Shown here piece by piece: positions 34,207 to 44,397 of a DNA stretch of 64,000 nt. Numbering within the stretch: position 1 is the stretch's first letter; each line of letters begins with the position of its first letter. The stretch lies in assembly GCA_964468645.1 (NCBI GenBank), contig CAYXUU010000029.1:14084-78083 (forward strand), written 5' to 3'. The position numbers and the translations under genes are program-made. The notes under the pieces are model-generated. The model saw only the letters and a list, made by a program, of their open reading frames with translations. It did not search any database and was not told where the DNA came from. Source of the stretch: JAIOZK01 sp964468645 (GTDB taxonomy: Bacteria; Bacteroidota; Bacteroidia; Bacteroidales; JAIOZK01).

Positions 34207-37200
34207 ATGAAGATATCCATGAAACCAAAGGGATGGCTATCCATCTTTCTATTAATTAGCACCTTGAGTATTAATGCCCAGAAAACATCGATTTATGATG
34301 AACCACAGGCATCATACAGGTTAGGGCTTGAGTTGTTCAGCAAAGAAAAATACAGTGCTGCCCAGGACCAGTTCGACAGGGTAGTCAACAGCATCTCTGA
34401 CAGTGAATCTGAACTTAAAGGCAATGCTGAATACTACAGGGCAATATGTGCGCTCGAACTGGAAAATGATAATGCAGAATACCTGATCAGCAATTTTATC
34501 AGCACCTATCCGACGAGTTCAAGAATAGAGCGTTCTTATTTTCAACTCGGACGATTACAGTTCAGAAACAGGGACTACAGGAATGCTCTTGAATCGTTTA
34601 CCAAAGTAAGCCGGTCTGCCCTGTCAAAAAATGAAAGAACAGAGTATAACTTTAAAAAGGGCTTTTGCTTTCTTCAAAAAAACGAACCTGAAAACGCCAA
34701 AAATTTATTCAGCTCGGTTAAAGACAGTAAAGGGGAATATGCCAAAGCTGCTACGTATTATTATGCACACATCCTTTACACTGAAGGCAAATATGATGAT
34801 GCTCTTACCGAATTCAATAAACTGGCAGGAGATAGGGCATATAGGAAAGACATCCCCTACTATATAATCCACATCAATTATTACAAGGGCGATTATGATG
34901 AGATACTTAAATCAGGCCCTGAATTGTACAGAACATCCGATAGTAAGAGAAAACCAGGGATAGCCAGGTTAATTGGTGACTCCTATTACAGGGCAGGTGA
35001 CTATAATCAGGCGCTCGATTATCTCGAGAACTATAAGAGAGGTACACGTCATGGTCTTAGCCGGGAAGATAATTATCAGATTGGATTAACCTATTATAAT
35101 AACCAGCGGTACGACGATGCAATTCATCATTTCCAATCTGTAATCAAGGAGATGGATAGCCTTTCACAAAATGCCTATTATCACCTGGGGGATTGTTATC
35201 TCAAAACAGATAAGAAAAAGTATGCACATAATGCTTTCCTGTCAGCGTACAAACTTGATTATGATCAAAAGATCAAAGAGGATGCGTTGTTTAATCATGC
35301 AAAACTGAGCATGGAAGTAGCCCATGATCCTTATAATGAGTCTATAAAGTCACTGGAGCAATACATCACTGAATACCCGAATTCCGACAGGATTGAAGAA
35401 GCCTATAACCTGCTGGTTGAATTGTTTCTCTCAACACGAAATTATAAGGCAGCACTTGAATCAATTGAGAAAATCAAAAACAGGAATGAGAACCTGAATA
35501 AGGCATATCAGAAAATCTGTTATTACAGGGCCATCGAACTATTTAATAATGGTGATTTTAATAATGCCATTGAGCTATTTAAAAATGCTACAAACAATAA
35601 TTATGATAGGGAAATTGCAGCTGATGCAAACTTCTGGATTGGTGAATCATTTTACAGGCTTAAAAATTACTGGGGAGCCCGGAAATATTACGGGGACTTT
35701 CTAAATGCATCCGGTACAAAAAATTCCAGTCTCAGAATCCGTGCTTACTATAATCTCGGATACACCCATTATAAACGTAAAGACTATAACAAAGCTGTTG
35801 AAAGCTTTAAGAAGTTTGTAAGAAATCCAGGAGGGGAAGATGCCAAACTGGTAAACGACGCCTATCTCAGGTTGGGGGATTGCTATTTCATCAATAAGCA
35901 ATACAAAACTGCCATCGATTATTATAACGAATCATTGCGTCTTAATCAATCCGATCTTGATTATGCCCTTTACAAGAAAGCTATGGCCTATGGTGCACTT
36001 GGCGAATTTAAATCAAAAGTGAATGCACTCGAACGTATTGTAAATCACCACCGTGGTTCACCCTATACTGACAAGGCATTATACGAGATAGGTATCACGG
36101 AACTTATCCTTAACGATAACAGGCGTGCACTGGTTTTCTTTGACAAACTGGTAAAGGAACATCCAAACAGCAATCTTGCTACCCGATCGCTTTTGAAAAC
36201 CGGCCTGATCTATTATAACAATGATCAGTACGCTGAAGCTGTAAAGGCCCTTAAAAAAGTGGTTAATAACTATCCAAACACCCCGGAATCGAGGGAAGCT
36301 CTTGCCAGCCTGAAAAACATCTATATCGACATGAATAATGTTGATGAATACTTTAGTTATACCGAAAACATGCCTGATGCTATGGTTAACACCAGTGAAC
36401 AGGATTCAATCACTTATATAGCTGCAGAGAACCAATACATGCGAAACGACTGTGCAGCTGCATTGCCATCCTTCAGGAAATATATAGAAAAGTTTCCTTA
36501 CGGGGCCTTCCTATTGAATGTACATTATTACAAGGCGGATTGCGAAATGCGCAGGGATTCACTCGAAGATGCACTTGAAGATTATGCATATGTTGTTGGC
36601 CAGCCGCGTTCAACTTATACAGAAAATGCCTATTTAAATGCATCGAGGATCAGCGAACGGCTGGCGATGTATGAAGAAGCCTATGGGTATTTCAAAGGAC
36701 TGGAAACCAATGCCGAAAATAATACCAACATAAATTTTGCCCTGGAGGGCCAGATGAACAATGCCTTCAGAACAGACAACTACCAGGGTGCCATTGAGGC
36801 TGCAAGGAAACTATTAAGAAATAACAAGGTAACCAACGAACAGATCAATGAGGCGCATTATGTACTTGCGAAATCCTACTTTGCTCAAAATAATTACAAT
36901 GAGGCAAAATCGGAATTTGAAATAACCAGCAAACTCTCGAAAAATGAAAAGGGTGCTGAAGCAAAATATTTCCAGGCCTATATAGAATATGAGAATGGAA
37001 ACTACACCACAGCTGAGAATCTGATCTTTGAATTGGCCGACAGCTTTTCTTCCTACGATTACTGGATGGCTAAAAGTTTTATTCTGCTTGCTGATGTATA
37101 TATTAAACTTGACAATGTATTTCAGGCAAAACAGACCCTCCAGAGTATCATTGATAACTACCAGGGCGACGACCTCAGGGAAATTGCTCAGATGAAACTT

Positions 37201-37260
37201 GATGAACTGATCGAAGCTGAAAAATCACAGGAAAGCCAAGAACAAAACAATAACTTTTAA
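34207..37260 (+). CDS. large secreted tetratricopeptide-repeat protein
   Basis: 1017 residues. A signal peptide ends about SINAQ (near residue 24); the rest is about 25 consecutive TPR units, for example ASYRLGLELFSKEKYSAAQD, AYYHLGDCYLKTDKKKYAHN, AYYNLGYTHYKRKDYNKAVE and ARKLLRNNKVTNEQINEAHY. A short charged tail ends ESQEQNNNF. A periplasmic all-TPR superhelix of this size is typically a scaffold for an outer-membrane complex. The gene is followed after 25 bp by an outer-membrane barrel gene on the same strand, its probable partner. It is divergent from the two-component genes, with 218 bp between the starts. No known name is certain. Confidence 0.85.
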   Translation: MKISMKPKGWLSIFLLISTLSINAQKTSIYDEPQASYRLGLELFSKEKYSAAQDQFDRVVNSISDSESELKGNAEYYRAICALELENDNAEYLISNFISTYPTSSRIERSYFQLGRLQFRNRDYRNALESFTKVSRSALSKNERTEYNFKKGFCFLQKNEPENAKNLFSSVKDSKGEYAKAATYYYAHILYTEGKYDDALTEFNKLAGDRAYRKDIPYYIIHINYYKGDYDEILKSGPELYRTSDSKRKPGIARLIGDSYYRAGDYNQALDYLENYKRGTRHGLSREDNYQIGLTYYNNQRYDDAIHHFQSVIKEMDSLSQNAYYHLGDCYLKTDKKKYAHNAFLSAYKLDYDQKIKEDALFNHAKLSMEVAHDPYNESIKSLEQYITEYPNSDRIEEAYNLLVELFLSTRNYKAALESIEKIKNRNENLNKAYQKICYYRAIELFNNGDFNNAIELFKNATNNNYDREIAADANFWIGESFYRLKNYWGARKYYGDFLNASGTKNSSLRIRAYYNLGYTHYKRKDYNKAVESFKKFVRNPGGEDAKLVNDAYLRLGDCYFINKQYKTAIDYYNESLRLNQSDLDYALYKKAMAYGALGEFKSKVNALERIVNHHRGSPYTDKALYEIGITELILNDNRRALVFFDKLVKEHPNSNLATRSLLKTGLIYYNNDQYAEAVKALKKVVNNYPNTPESREALASLKNIYIDMNNVDEYFSYTENMPDAMVNTSEQDSITYIAAENQYMRNDCAAALPSFRKYIEKFPYGAFLLNVHYYKADCEMRRDSLEDALEDYAYVVGQPRSTYTENAYLNASRISERLAMYEEAYGYFKGLETNAENNTNINFALEGQMNNAFRTDNYQGAIEAARKLLRNNKVTNEQINEAHYVLAKSYFAQNNYNEAKSEFEITSKLSKNEKGAEAKYFQAYIEYENGNYTTAENLIFELADSFSSYDYWMAKSFILLADVYIKLDNVFQAKQTLQSIIDNYQGDDLREIAQMKLDELIEAEKSQESQEQNNNF

Positions 37261-37285
37261 AATGCATATCGTTAATTCTTAAAAT

Positions 37286-38989
37286 ATGAATAGCAGAAAA
37301 TCATATCAAAAGCTAATCCGGGTATTAATTCTAATAATTATTCTTGGCGGCAATGCAGCCCTGGCACAGGAATATAATGAGGAGGTGACCATTATCGGCT
37401 CATATACCCCTACAATTAATGATGCCAATAAAATAAACTTCAGTCCGCAAATTACCCTGGGTGAACAACATGAAATGCCTGTATTAAGTTACAGTATCCA
37501 TTCAACAAAGATCAACACCAGGGTTGAACTGGAGCCTATAAAACCCTCAACGAAAGTTGCAGGACAAACCTATACAAAATTATACCGGAGCTATATCAAG
37601 GCAGGTTATGGCAATTATAATACTCCTTTTGTTGAGTTTTTTGTGAATTCTCTTCGTAATGAAGAATCACAATTCGGCCTGCATATGAAACATCTTTCAT
37701 CTTCCGGCCAGGTTCATGATGATTATGGAAAAAGTGCCTTCAGCCGAAATTACGCAAAGGTTTTCGGGAAGCAGTTTTTTAAAAACAGCACCATGTCAGG
37801 CCATGTTACTTACAAAAGGGATGTGGTTCATTATTATGGTTTTGTAGATACGCTTGCTCCGGAAAAAGATACCCTTCCCAGGGATGATGACATCAAGCAA
37901 CGCTACCAGTTATTCGGAGGTGAACTGGCTTTAACAAGTAACAATGAAAATAAAAAGGCGCTGGCCTACAGGATAGGTTTTAATCCTTATTATTATGGGG
38001 ATAAGTTTGAGAGCTATGAAACAATGATAGGTTTTGATGTTGGCTTGAGCAAAGGACTTGAATTGTTCGGTCGGAATATATCGACAGTTGGTATTAGTGC
38101 TGACCTGGACTATTATCTGTTTAGTGATTCTGTGAACAATATCAATAACGGTGTTTCAAGAATTAATCCCTATTTTAATCTTAACTTCGGACAATACCAG
38201 TTAAAACTGGGATTCACCACCGCTTTTGGATTTAATACCGACAGCAACCTCGATTTCTTCCCTGATATTGTTGCCAAAGTACATGTTTTACCTGGTTACC
38301 TGACCGTGTTTGCCGGTTTCTCAGGAAGTATTGAAAAAGCCAGTTTTTACAGCCTCAGCCAGGAGAATCCATTCATCACCTCTATAGTTCCCATGAAATT
38401 TACAAGAAACAAAATGGAGATCTATGGTGGTATTAATGGCAATATTGAAGAAGCTGTAGATTTTTCAATCCGGGTATCCAATACTTCTGTTGAGAATATG
38501 CCCTTTTTTGTTACCGATACCCTGAATATGATCAATAATATGTTTACGGTAATTTATGATAATGGTTCTGTAACCCGTGTGAGTTTTGAAATTGGTTATC
38601 AATATACAGAGAACCTGAGGCTTGCTCTGGCTATTATGTACAATAATTATAATCTTGACAGTTTGCAGAAAACACTTCAAAAACCCGAAATGATGGCTGA
38701 TCTTGAACTGAATTATGTTGTTTCTGAAAAGTTTCTTTTAAAGACTGCCCTGATTTATTATGGGAAACAATACGCCCAGTTGTATGATTTCGACAAACAT
38801 CAATACTTTGACAAGCCTGAAACCATTGATGGTTATTTCGATATTAACCTGGGTGCAGAGTACAGATTCAGGAAGAATTTATCGTTTTTTATTGATCTTC
38901 ATAATATAGCCAATCAACAATACCAGAAATGGTATAATTACCCTGCTCAGGAATTTAATTTTCTTGCAGGCCTAACATACTCATTTTAG
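37286..38989 (+). CDS. outer-membrane beta-barrel protein (TonB-receptor-like barrel, no plug)
   Basis: 567 residues. A signal peptide ends LGGNAALAQ. It is followed by a short N-terminal segment (EEVTIIGSYTPTINDANKIN) similar to the TonB-box/plug entry of receptors, but no full plug domain. From about residue 100 to the end, alternating strands form a barrel of about 450 residues (YRSYIKAGYGNYNTPFVEFF; SGHVTYKRDVVHYYG; RFRKNLSFFIDLHNIANQQY), ending LAGLTYSF with a C-terminal Phe recognised by the BAM machine. It is coupled to the TPR protein gene 25 bp upstream. The pair may be an envelope assembly or uptake complex. Function unknown. Confidence 0.75.
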   Translation: MNSRKSYQKLIRVLILIIILGGNAALAQEYNEEVTIIGSYTPTINDANKINFSPQITLGEQHEMPVLSYSIHSTKINTRVELEPIKPSTKVAGQTYTKLYRSYIKAGYGNYNTPFVEFFVNSLRNEESQFGLHMKHLSSSGQVHDDYGKSAFSRNYAKVFGKQFFKNSTMSGHVTYKRDVVHYYGFVDTLAPEKDTLPRDDDIKQRYQLFGGELALTSNNENKKALAYRIGFNPYYYGDKFESYETMIGFDVGLSKGLELFGRNISTVGISADLDYYLFSDSVNNINNGVSRINPYFNLNFGQYQLKLGFTTAFGFNTDSNLDFFPDIVAKVHVLPGYLTVFAGFSGSIEKASFYSLSQENPFITSIVPMKFTRNKMEIYGGINGNIEEAVDFSIRVSNTSVENMPFFVTDTLNMINNMFTVIYDNGSVTRVSFEIGYQYTENLRLALAIMYNNYNLDSLQKTLQKPEMMADLELNYVVSEKFLLKTALIYYGKQYAQLYDFDKHQYFDKPETIDGYFDINLGAEYRFRKNLSFFIDLHNIANQQYQKWYNYPAQEFNFLAGLTYSF

Positions 38990-39149
38990 GGACATTAAAA
39001 GATTTTTTCTTCGATCGAGATAGATATAAGCATCTATTTGATAAGCTGATCTTCGTATCCAGGATCAGGCCTTTGGTTTCAACAGGGAATTGTTGATAAA
39101 AAGCCTTAATTTTCAGAGGCTTTGAGCAATTTTATACCTATATTTTGGT

Positions 39150-39157
39150 TATCTTTG
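39150..39157 (+). promoter_or_regulatory. TAnnTTTG -7 box upstream of gyrB
   Basis: TATCTTTG matches the Bacteroidota -7 consensus exactly and lies 34 bp before the gyrB ATG at 39191. No TTTG is seen at the -33 distance. Confidence 0.4.
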
Positions 39158-39190
39158 TAACCTGTTTTTTTACATTATTTGAGATTGATT

Positions 39191-41152
39191 ATGACAGACG
39201 AAGAAAAGAGTTTACTTGCCAGTGAAAATTACACAGCAGAAAACATACAGGTACTTGAAGGCCTTGAAGCAGTAAGACGCCGGCCAGCCATGTATATTGG
39301 TGATATCAGCTCCAGGGGACTTCATCACCTGGTTTACGAAGTTGTTGATAATTCTATTGACGAAGCCCTTGCAGGTTATTGTGACCTGATTGAAGTTATC
39401 ATACATGAAGATAATTCGATAACTGTATTTGATAATGGAAGGGGTATTCCAACCGGGATACACGAAAAGGAAAACCGCTCAGCACTGGAAGTTGTTATGA
39501 CCGTGCTTCATGCCGGTGGTAAATTTGATAAAGGATCATACAAGGTATCAGGTGGTTTACATGGTGTTGGTGTTTCCTGTGTTAATGCCCTTTCAGAGGT
39601 ACTGACAGCTACCGTTTACCGTGAAGGTAAAATCTGGTACCAGGAGTATAAAAAAGGCATCCCGGTTGATAAGGTGAAAGTAATTGGGGATACAACAAAA
39701 TCAGGCACCAGGGTAACCTTTATGCCGGATAAGGGAATTTTCACCATGACTTCATATGATTACAGTATCCTTGCCTCCAGGTTGCATGAACTTGCTTTCC
39801 TGAATAAAGGCATTAAGCTGACAATCAAAGATGAAAGGGAACAGGATAACGGCGATACCAGCGAAGAAGAGTTTTATTCATCGGAAGGTTTGAAAGACTT
39901 TATAAAATATCTTGATGCAACCAGGGAAAAACTGATGCCTGAACCTATCACTATTGAAGGTGAAAAAAATAATATTCCTGTTGATATTGCGCTCCAGTAT
40001 AATACCTCATTTGCTGAGAACCTGCATTCCTATGTAAATAATATCAATACCCATGAAGGGGGAACCCACCTTGCTGGTTTCCGCAGAGGGCTTACAAGAA
40101 CACTGAAAGCTTATGCCGAAAAATCCGGTATGTTGGCAAAACTTAAGTTCGATATCAATGGCGATGATTTCAGGGAAGGGCTTACAGCCATTATTTCTGT
40201 CAAGGTTCTTGAACCCCAGTTCGAAGGCCAGACAAAAACCAAGCTTGGTAATTCGGAGGTTATGGGCGCCGTTGATCAGATCGTCAGTGAATTATTGACC
40301 AACTATCTCGAAGAGCACCCTAAAGAAGCCAAAACCATTGTCAACAAGGTCATCCTTGCTGCAACTGCCAGGCATGCTGCAAGAAAAGCCCGGGAACTGG
40401 TACAGCGTAAAAATGTACTTACCGGAACAGGTCTGCCGGGAAAACTTACCGATTGTTCCGAAAGGGATCCTGAGAAAGCAGAGATTTTCCTTGTTGAGGG
40501 GGATTCTGCCGGCGGTACTGCCAAACAGGGCAGAGACAGGGTATTCCAGGCAATCCTTCCTTTAAGGGGAAAAATCCTTAACGTGGAAAAAGCCATGCCA
40601 CATAAGATCTTCGAGAGTGAAGAGATCAAGAATATTTTTACTGCACTGGGTGTTTCTGTAGGTACCGAAGAAGACAGTAAAGCCCTCAACCTTGAAAAGT
40701 TAAGGTATTATAAAATCGTTATTATGACCGATGCTGATGTTGATGGCAGCCACATTGCAACACTGATTTTAACCTTCTTCTTCAGGCATATGATGGAACT
40801 TATTGAAAGAGGCCATGTTTATATCGCAACACCTCCCTTATATCTGATCAAAAAAGGGAAACAACAGCAATATTGCTGGTCTGAAGAAGAACGCGAAAGC
40901 GTTGTTAAGGCATTTTCAAGTAATGGATCAGAATCAGGAATTCACATACAACGGTATAAGGGACTTGGAGAAATGAACGCCGAACAACTTTGGGATACAA
41001 CCATGAATCCTGATAACCGAACATTGAGACAGGTCACCATCGAGAGTGGCAGTGAAGCTGACAGGGTTTTCTCCATGTTGATGGGTGATGAAGTTCCCCC
41101 TAGAAGGGAATTCATTGAGCAGAATGCCAAATACGCCAATATCGACGCATAA
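39191..41152 (+). CDS. gyrB: DNA gyrase subunit B
   Basis: 653 residues from the ATG at 39191; the in-frame TTG at 39179 is not needed. GHKL ATPase motifs are VVDNSIDEALAG, DNGRGIP and GGLHGVGVSCVNALS; the N-terminal arm ENIQVLEGLEAVRRRPAMYI is diagnostic. The transducer domain is followed by a TOPRIM domain with EGDSAGG and DADVDGSHI for magnesium binding, then the C-terminal QRYKGLGEMNAEQLWDTTM. Length fits the short-form GyrB without the Gram-negative 170-residue insert. With GyrA it introduces negative supercoils using ATP. GyrA is not in the window. It stands 201 bp downstream of the barrel protein with its own promoter candidate. Confidence 0.97.
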   Translation: MTDEEKSLLASENYTAENIQVLEGLEAVRRRPAMYIGDISSRGLHHLVYEVVDNSIDEALAGYCDLIEVIIHEDNSITVFDNGRGIPTGIHEKENRSALEVVMTVLHAGGKFDKGSYKVSGGLHGVGVSCVNALSEVLTATVYREGKIWYQEYKKGIPVDKVKVIGDTTKSGTRVTFMPDKGIFTMTSYDYSILASRLHELAFLNKGIKLTIKDEREQDNGDTSEEEFYSSEGLKDFIKYLDATREKLMPEPITIEGEKNNIPVDIALQYNTSFAENLHSYVNNINTHEGGTHLAGFRRGLTRTLKAYAEKSGMLAKLKFDINGDDFREGLTAIISVKVLEPQFEGQTKTKLGNSEVMGAVDQIVSELLTNYLEEHPKEAKTIVNKVILAATARHAARKARELVQRKNVLTGTGLPGKLTDCSERDPEKAEIFLVEGDSAGGTAKQGRDRVFQAILPLRGKILNVEKAMPHKIFESEEIKNIFTALGVSVGTEEDSKALNLEKLRYYKIVIMTDADVDGSHIATLILTFFFRHMMELIERGHVYIATPPLYLIKKGKQQQYCWSEEERESVVKAFSSNGSESGIHIQRYKGLGEMNAEQLWDTTMNPDNRTLRQVTIESGSEADRVFSMLMGDEVPPRREFIEQNAKYANIDA

Positions 41153-41434
41153 TTGCTAAACCACAAAAACCTTTTAATAATCCGAAATATTTCAGGATAC
41201 GATACTGTTAAGATGGAATCATTCAATTAATGATACTAATGAATGAGATATCTGGAATGTAGGTTTTTTCATTCGTCAGTTTTAAGATAAGGTAATTTCA
41301 GTAAAATTTCATCTCAACCTGGTTAACCAACATGATTCTCACTACTATCAATGAAAGTTAGAACGTTAGTGTTTGTGCCAGTAGGCAAATTTAACAGTTA
41401 AACAAATTCAAATCCTGGCCCATGATCCTTACAC

Positions 41435-43531
41435 TTATTTTGAGGTTAATTCACTTTCTGCGATTAATTCAGTCTTTCTTACAATTTGAACAAATTCTTT
41501 TCGATAATCATATGGATCATCACCAAGGTTGGCTTTTGCTCTAGAAATTACTTTTCCATAATCTGCTTTACCTTTAAATGCTGAGTTTCTGAGTAACATC
41601 CCGAATTCAGCTACAGCTGATATAAAATAAAAGTTATTGCTTGGGGTTGCATCAATTATCTCATCCTTAGCCAGGCTCTTTGTAATCAATGTACTCTTAT
41701 TATCATCAGGCTTCTTATACCTTAACTTCACCGTCATTATTTCATTGCTTGAATTTAATACCGTACGTTGATATTTAAGCGGATCGCTTATCCTGACCGT
41801 TTCATCCGTAATGCCAGGAATAATTTCATACAGGACTGTCACCGAATGTCCGCTACCTATTTCTCCCGCATCCCTTTTATCATCATTAAAATCCTTCGTC
41901 TCAAGCATGCGGTTTTCGTATCCTATCAAGCGATATGCCATAACATGCTCAGGATTAAACTCTACCTGTATCTTAACATCTTTGGCAATAGTTAATATTG
42001 TGCCCATCAATTCTTTCCGGAATACTTTTTCTGCCTCCATAATATTATCAATGTAAAAATAATTTCCATTTCCGGCATTTGTTATCTTCTCCATTTTTGA
42101 ATCCTTATAATTTCCAATTCCAAAACCCAGAACGGTCAGGTATATTCCCTGGTCTCGCATTGATTCAATCTGATTTACCAGGGCATCGTCACTGCTTACC
42201 CCTACATTAAAATCACCATCTGTAGCCAGTATGATCCTGTTGTTACCATGATGAACAAAGTTCTTTTTTGCGACACTGTAGGCCAGTTTTATACCTTCCC
42301 CTCCAGCTGTTGAACCTCCGGCTTCAAGCATATTGATCGCATCCAGGATTTTATTCCAGTGCTTACCTCTTGTTGGAGGAAGTACCTGTCCGGCCGCTCC
42401 GGCATAAACAACGACAGAGACCAGGTCATCATCACGTAACTCATTAACCAGCATCTTGAATGCTTTCTTTAACAGGGGCAGTTTATTCTGGCAATCCATA
42501 GAGCCCGACACATCAATGAGAAAAACCAAATTGGCAGGAGGTGCAAGCTCTCTTTTGATTTCCTTTCCTTTTATTCCCAACATCAGCAAATTATGGTTAG
42601 GATTCCACGGGCATGTACCCATCTCCATATTGATCGAAAAAGGATGCTCATCATCAGGGGCCTCATAATCATAACTGAAATAGTTGATAAGCTCTTCGAT
42701 CCTTACAGCATTTGGATCGGGAAGCATACTGTTGTTAACAAACCTTCTGATGTTAGCATATGAAGCTTTATCAACATCAATGGAAAATGTTGACAGGGGC
42801 TGGCTTAAAGGGCTTTCAAACTTGTTTTCAATAATCCTCGCATATTCCTCACCATCAAACATACCCGACGGTACATCAACAAGGTGCTTATTTTTCTTCT
42901 TTATTTTTCTTCCCTTTGCGGATTTTATATTTGGATTTAAGTTTCCAATAGTATAGCCAGGGAGGTCTGAGTTTCCGGAAATCCTTACCCCGTCAATGAA
43001 ATAGGCATTACGATCAGTTCTTGAACCTCTGACCTGACCTTTACTTTTATAACTTACAACACCACCAATAACCGATGTTACGCAACTGGAACTCCGGCAT
43101 GGAGTCTTTCTTATTTCTTCAGCGGTTACCGTGGACCCGGTGCATGTCATGTCTTTGCTTATCAGTGGAACTTTATAGGCTACCACTTCAAATGCATCCA
43201 GTAATTCAGCAGATGTGCCCAGTGAAATATTAACGATACGTGTACTGTCAATATAGATTTCAACATCCTTCTTGATTTTTGTATAATACCCTACATAACT
43301 TACAATTAAATTATATTTACCCGGGGGTAAGGATTTAAAGATATAATTGCCTTCAAAATCGCTGGTAATACCATCAACAAAAATCCCTTCCAGTTCTATA
43401 TAAACAGATGCAAATGGGATAGGTTCCGTGCTTAAAGAATCTGTAATCCTTCCTTTCAGTATTGCTGACTGCCCGCAAAGATTTACTGAAATCAAACTTA
43501 ATAGGTATAGTAAAAGAAATGATTTTTTCAT
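41435..43531 (-). CDS. secreted vWA/DUF3520 protein with carboxypeptidase-regulatory and plug-like N-terminus
   Basis: 698 residues. A signal peptide (ends SVNLCGQ) precedes a carboxypeptidase-regulatory-like domain (about 23-105), then a stretch that looks like a relic of a TonB plug (EEIRKTPCRSSSCVTSVIGG; RTDRNAYFIDGVRISG). Next come a vWF-type N-terminal domain (FSIDVDKASYANIRRFVNN), a von Willebrand A domain with a MIDAS DVSGSMDCQ and TDGDFNVG, and a DUF3520 C-terminal domain (from about 520; ISAVAEFGMLLRNS). This YfbK-type core is widespread; the receptor-like N-terminus is the Bacteroidota variant. It binds metal through the MIDAS and probably acts as a cell-surface or periplasmic ligand-binding protein. 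It is monocistronic. Function unknown. Confidence 0.85.
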   Translation of the reverse strand: MKKSFLLLYLLSLISVNLCGQSAILKGRITDSLSTEPIPFASVYIELEGIFVDGITSDFEGNYIFKSLPPGKYNLIVSYVGYYTKIKKDVEIYIDSTRIVNISLGTSAELLDAFEVVAYKVPLISKDMTCTGSTVTAEEIRKTPCRSSSCVTSVIGGVVSYKSKGQVRGSRTDRNAYFIDGVRISGNSDLPGYTIGNLNPNIKSAKGRKIKKKNKHLVDVPSGMFDGEEYARIIENKFESPLSQPLSTFSIDVDKASYANIRRFVNNSMLPDPNAVRIEELINYFSYDYEAPDDEHPFSINMEMGTCPWNPNHNLLMLGIKGKEIKRELAPPANLVFLIDVSGSMDCQNKLPLLKKAFKMLVNELRDDDLVSVVVYAGAAGQVLPPTRGKHWNKILDAINMLEAGGSTAGGEGIKLAYSVAKKNFVHHGNNRIILATDGDFNVGVSSDDALVNQIESMRDQGIYLTVLGFGIGNYKDSKMEKITNAGNGNYFYIDNIMEAEKVFRKELMGTILTIAKDVKIQVEFNPEHVMAYRLIGYENRMLETKDFNDDKRDAGEIGSGHSVTVLYEIIPGITDETVRISDPLKYQRTVLNSSNEIMTVKLRYKKPDDNKSTLITKSLAKDEIIDATPSNNFYFISAVAEFGMLLRNSAFKGKADYGKVISRAKANLGDDPYDYRKEFVQIVRKTELIAESELTSK

Positions 43532-43655
43532 GGTTGATCCTCCTGTTTTTGGGTTAATAGCTATCCAGATCTTAATAAAATTAAGACGAATTGAAGGATA
43601 AAAAAACAGGCAATCAGAATACGGTTGTGTGGTGTGAGTATTAGGTCGTAATAAA

Positions 43656-44324
43656 TCAGTTTGCGGACGTATCGACTGCTTTATTAATAAAATGATTGAA
43701 TGGAAGCATTGCCCTGAATACAGGCACTATATAATCAATCAGGTTTTCGTTCAGGATCACTTCATCGGGCAATTTATGAGCCACATAATAGTCTTTAAAC
43801 TTCAATAAATCAATATCCTCAAATTCTTTCGAAAAATCTTTTGGTGGCCTTGAAAGCTTACTACCAAGCACTTCCCCGAAATATTTAACAAACTCCTTTT
43901 TGTTAATAATCTCTTTATAGGCTGTTGTATTATAATAGATCTCAGACCTGACAGCTTTCAGTGCGGGTGCAGGTGGCATATAGATGCCTCCGCCTAGAAA
44001 TGATTCACCTGGTTCAAGGTGAATATAATACCCTGCATAGCTTCCTTTTCGCCCACCTTTTGCAATAAATGCACCAAAATTTGTTTTATAAGGTGATTTA
44101 TCCTTAGAAAAACGAACATCCCGGTAGATCCTGAAAACACATTCTTTTGGATTCAACATCCCAATCCCCGGATCAAATTTCCTGATGGCAGGAATCACAA
44201 GGTTTAAAAAATCTTCGAAAAGCTGAACTCCCTGTTTATACCTGGGCTTATTCCCCTGAAACCATTCCCTGTTGTTATTTTGTTTCAGCTCACTTAAGAA
44301 TTTTACGATTAATGAAAGTTCCAT
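43656..44324 (-). CDS. DUF2461 family protein
   Basis: 222 residues, cytoplasmic. It begins with the family hallmark FLSELKQNNNREWFQGNKPRY and carries FRIYRDVRFSKDKSPYKTNFGAFI, then GGRKGSYAGYYIHLEPGESF and GGGIYMPPAPALKAVR. These conserved stretches define DUF2461 (TIGR02453-type) proteins, found in many Bacteria and some fungi without an assigned activity. Full length. It is divergent from the MFS gene with 73 bp between the starts. I cannot assign a reaction. Confidence 0.9.
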   Translation of the reverse strand: MELSLIVKFLSELKQNNNREWFQGNKPRYKQGVQLFEDFLNLVIPAIRKFDPGIGMLNPKECVFRIYRDVRFSKDKSPYKTNFGAFIAKGGRKGSYAGYYIHLEPGESFLGGGIYMPPAPALKAVRSEIYYNTTAYKEIINKKEFVKYFGEVLGSKLSRPPKDFSKEFEDIDLLKFKDYYVAHKLPDEVILNENLIDYIVPVFRAMLPFNHFINKAVDTSAN

Positions 44325-44397
44325 AACTAAATATTTAAATTACACCGTCAAATTTATTAAAATTGTACTTTATAAAACAGAAAACCCGGGATTGAGT

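Noticed and set aside
44272..44397. N-terminal extension of the MFS gene using an upstream TTG
   Set aside because: It would overlap the start of the divergent DUF2461 gene and adds hydrophilic residues not typical before the first MFS helix.
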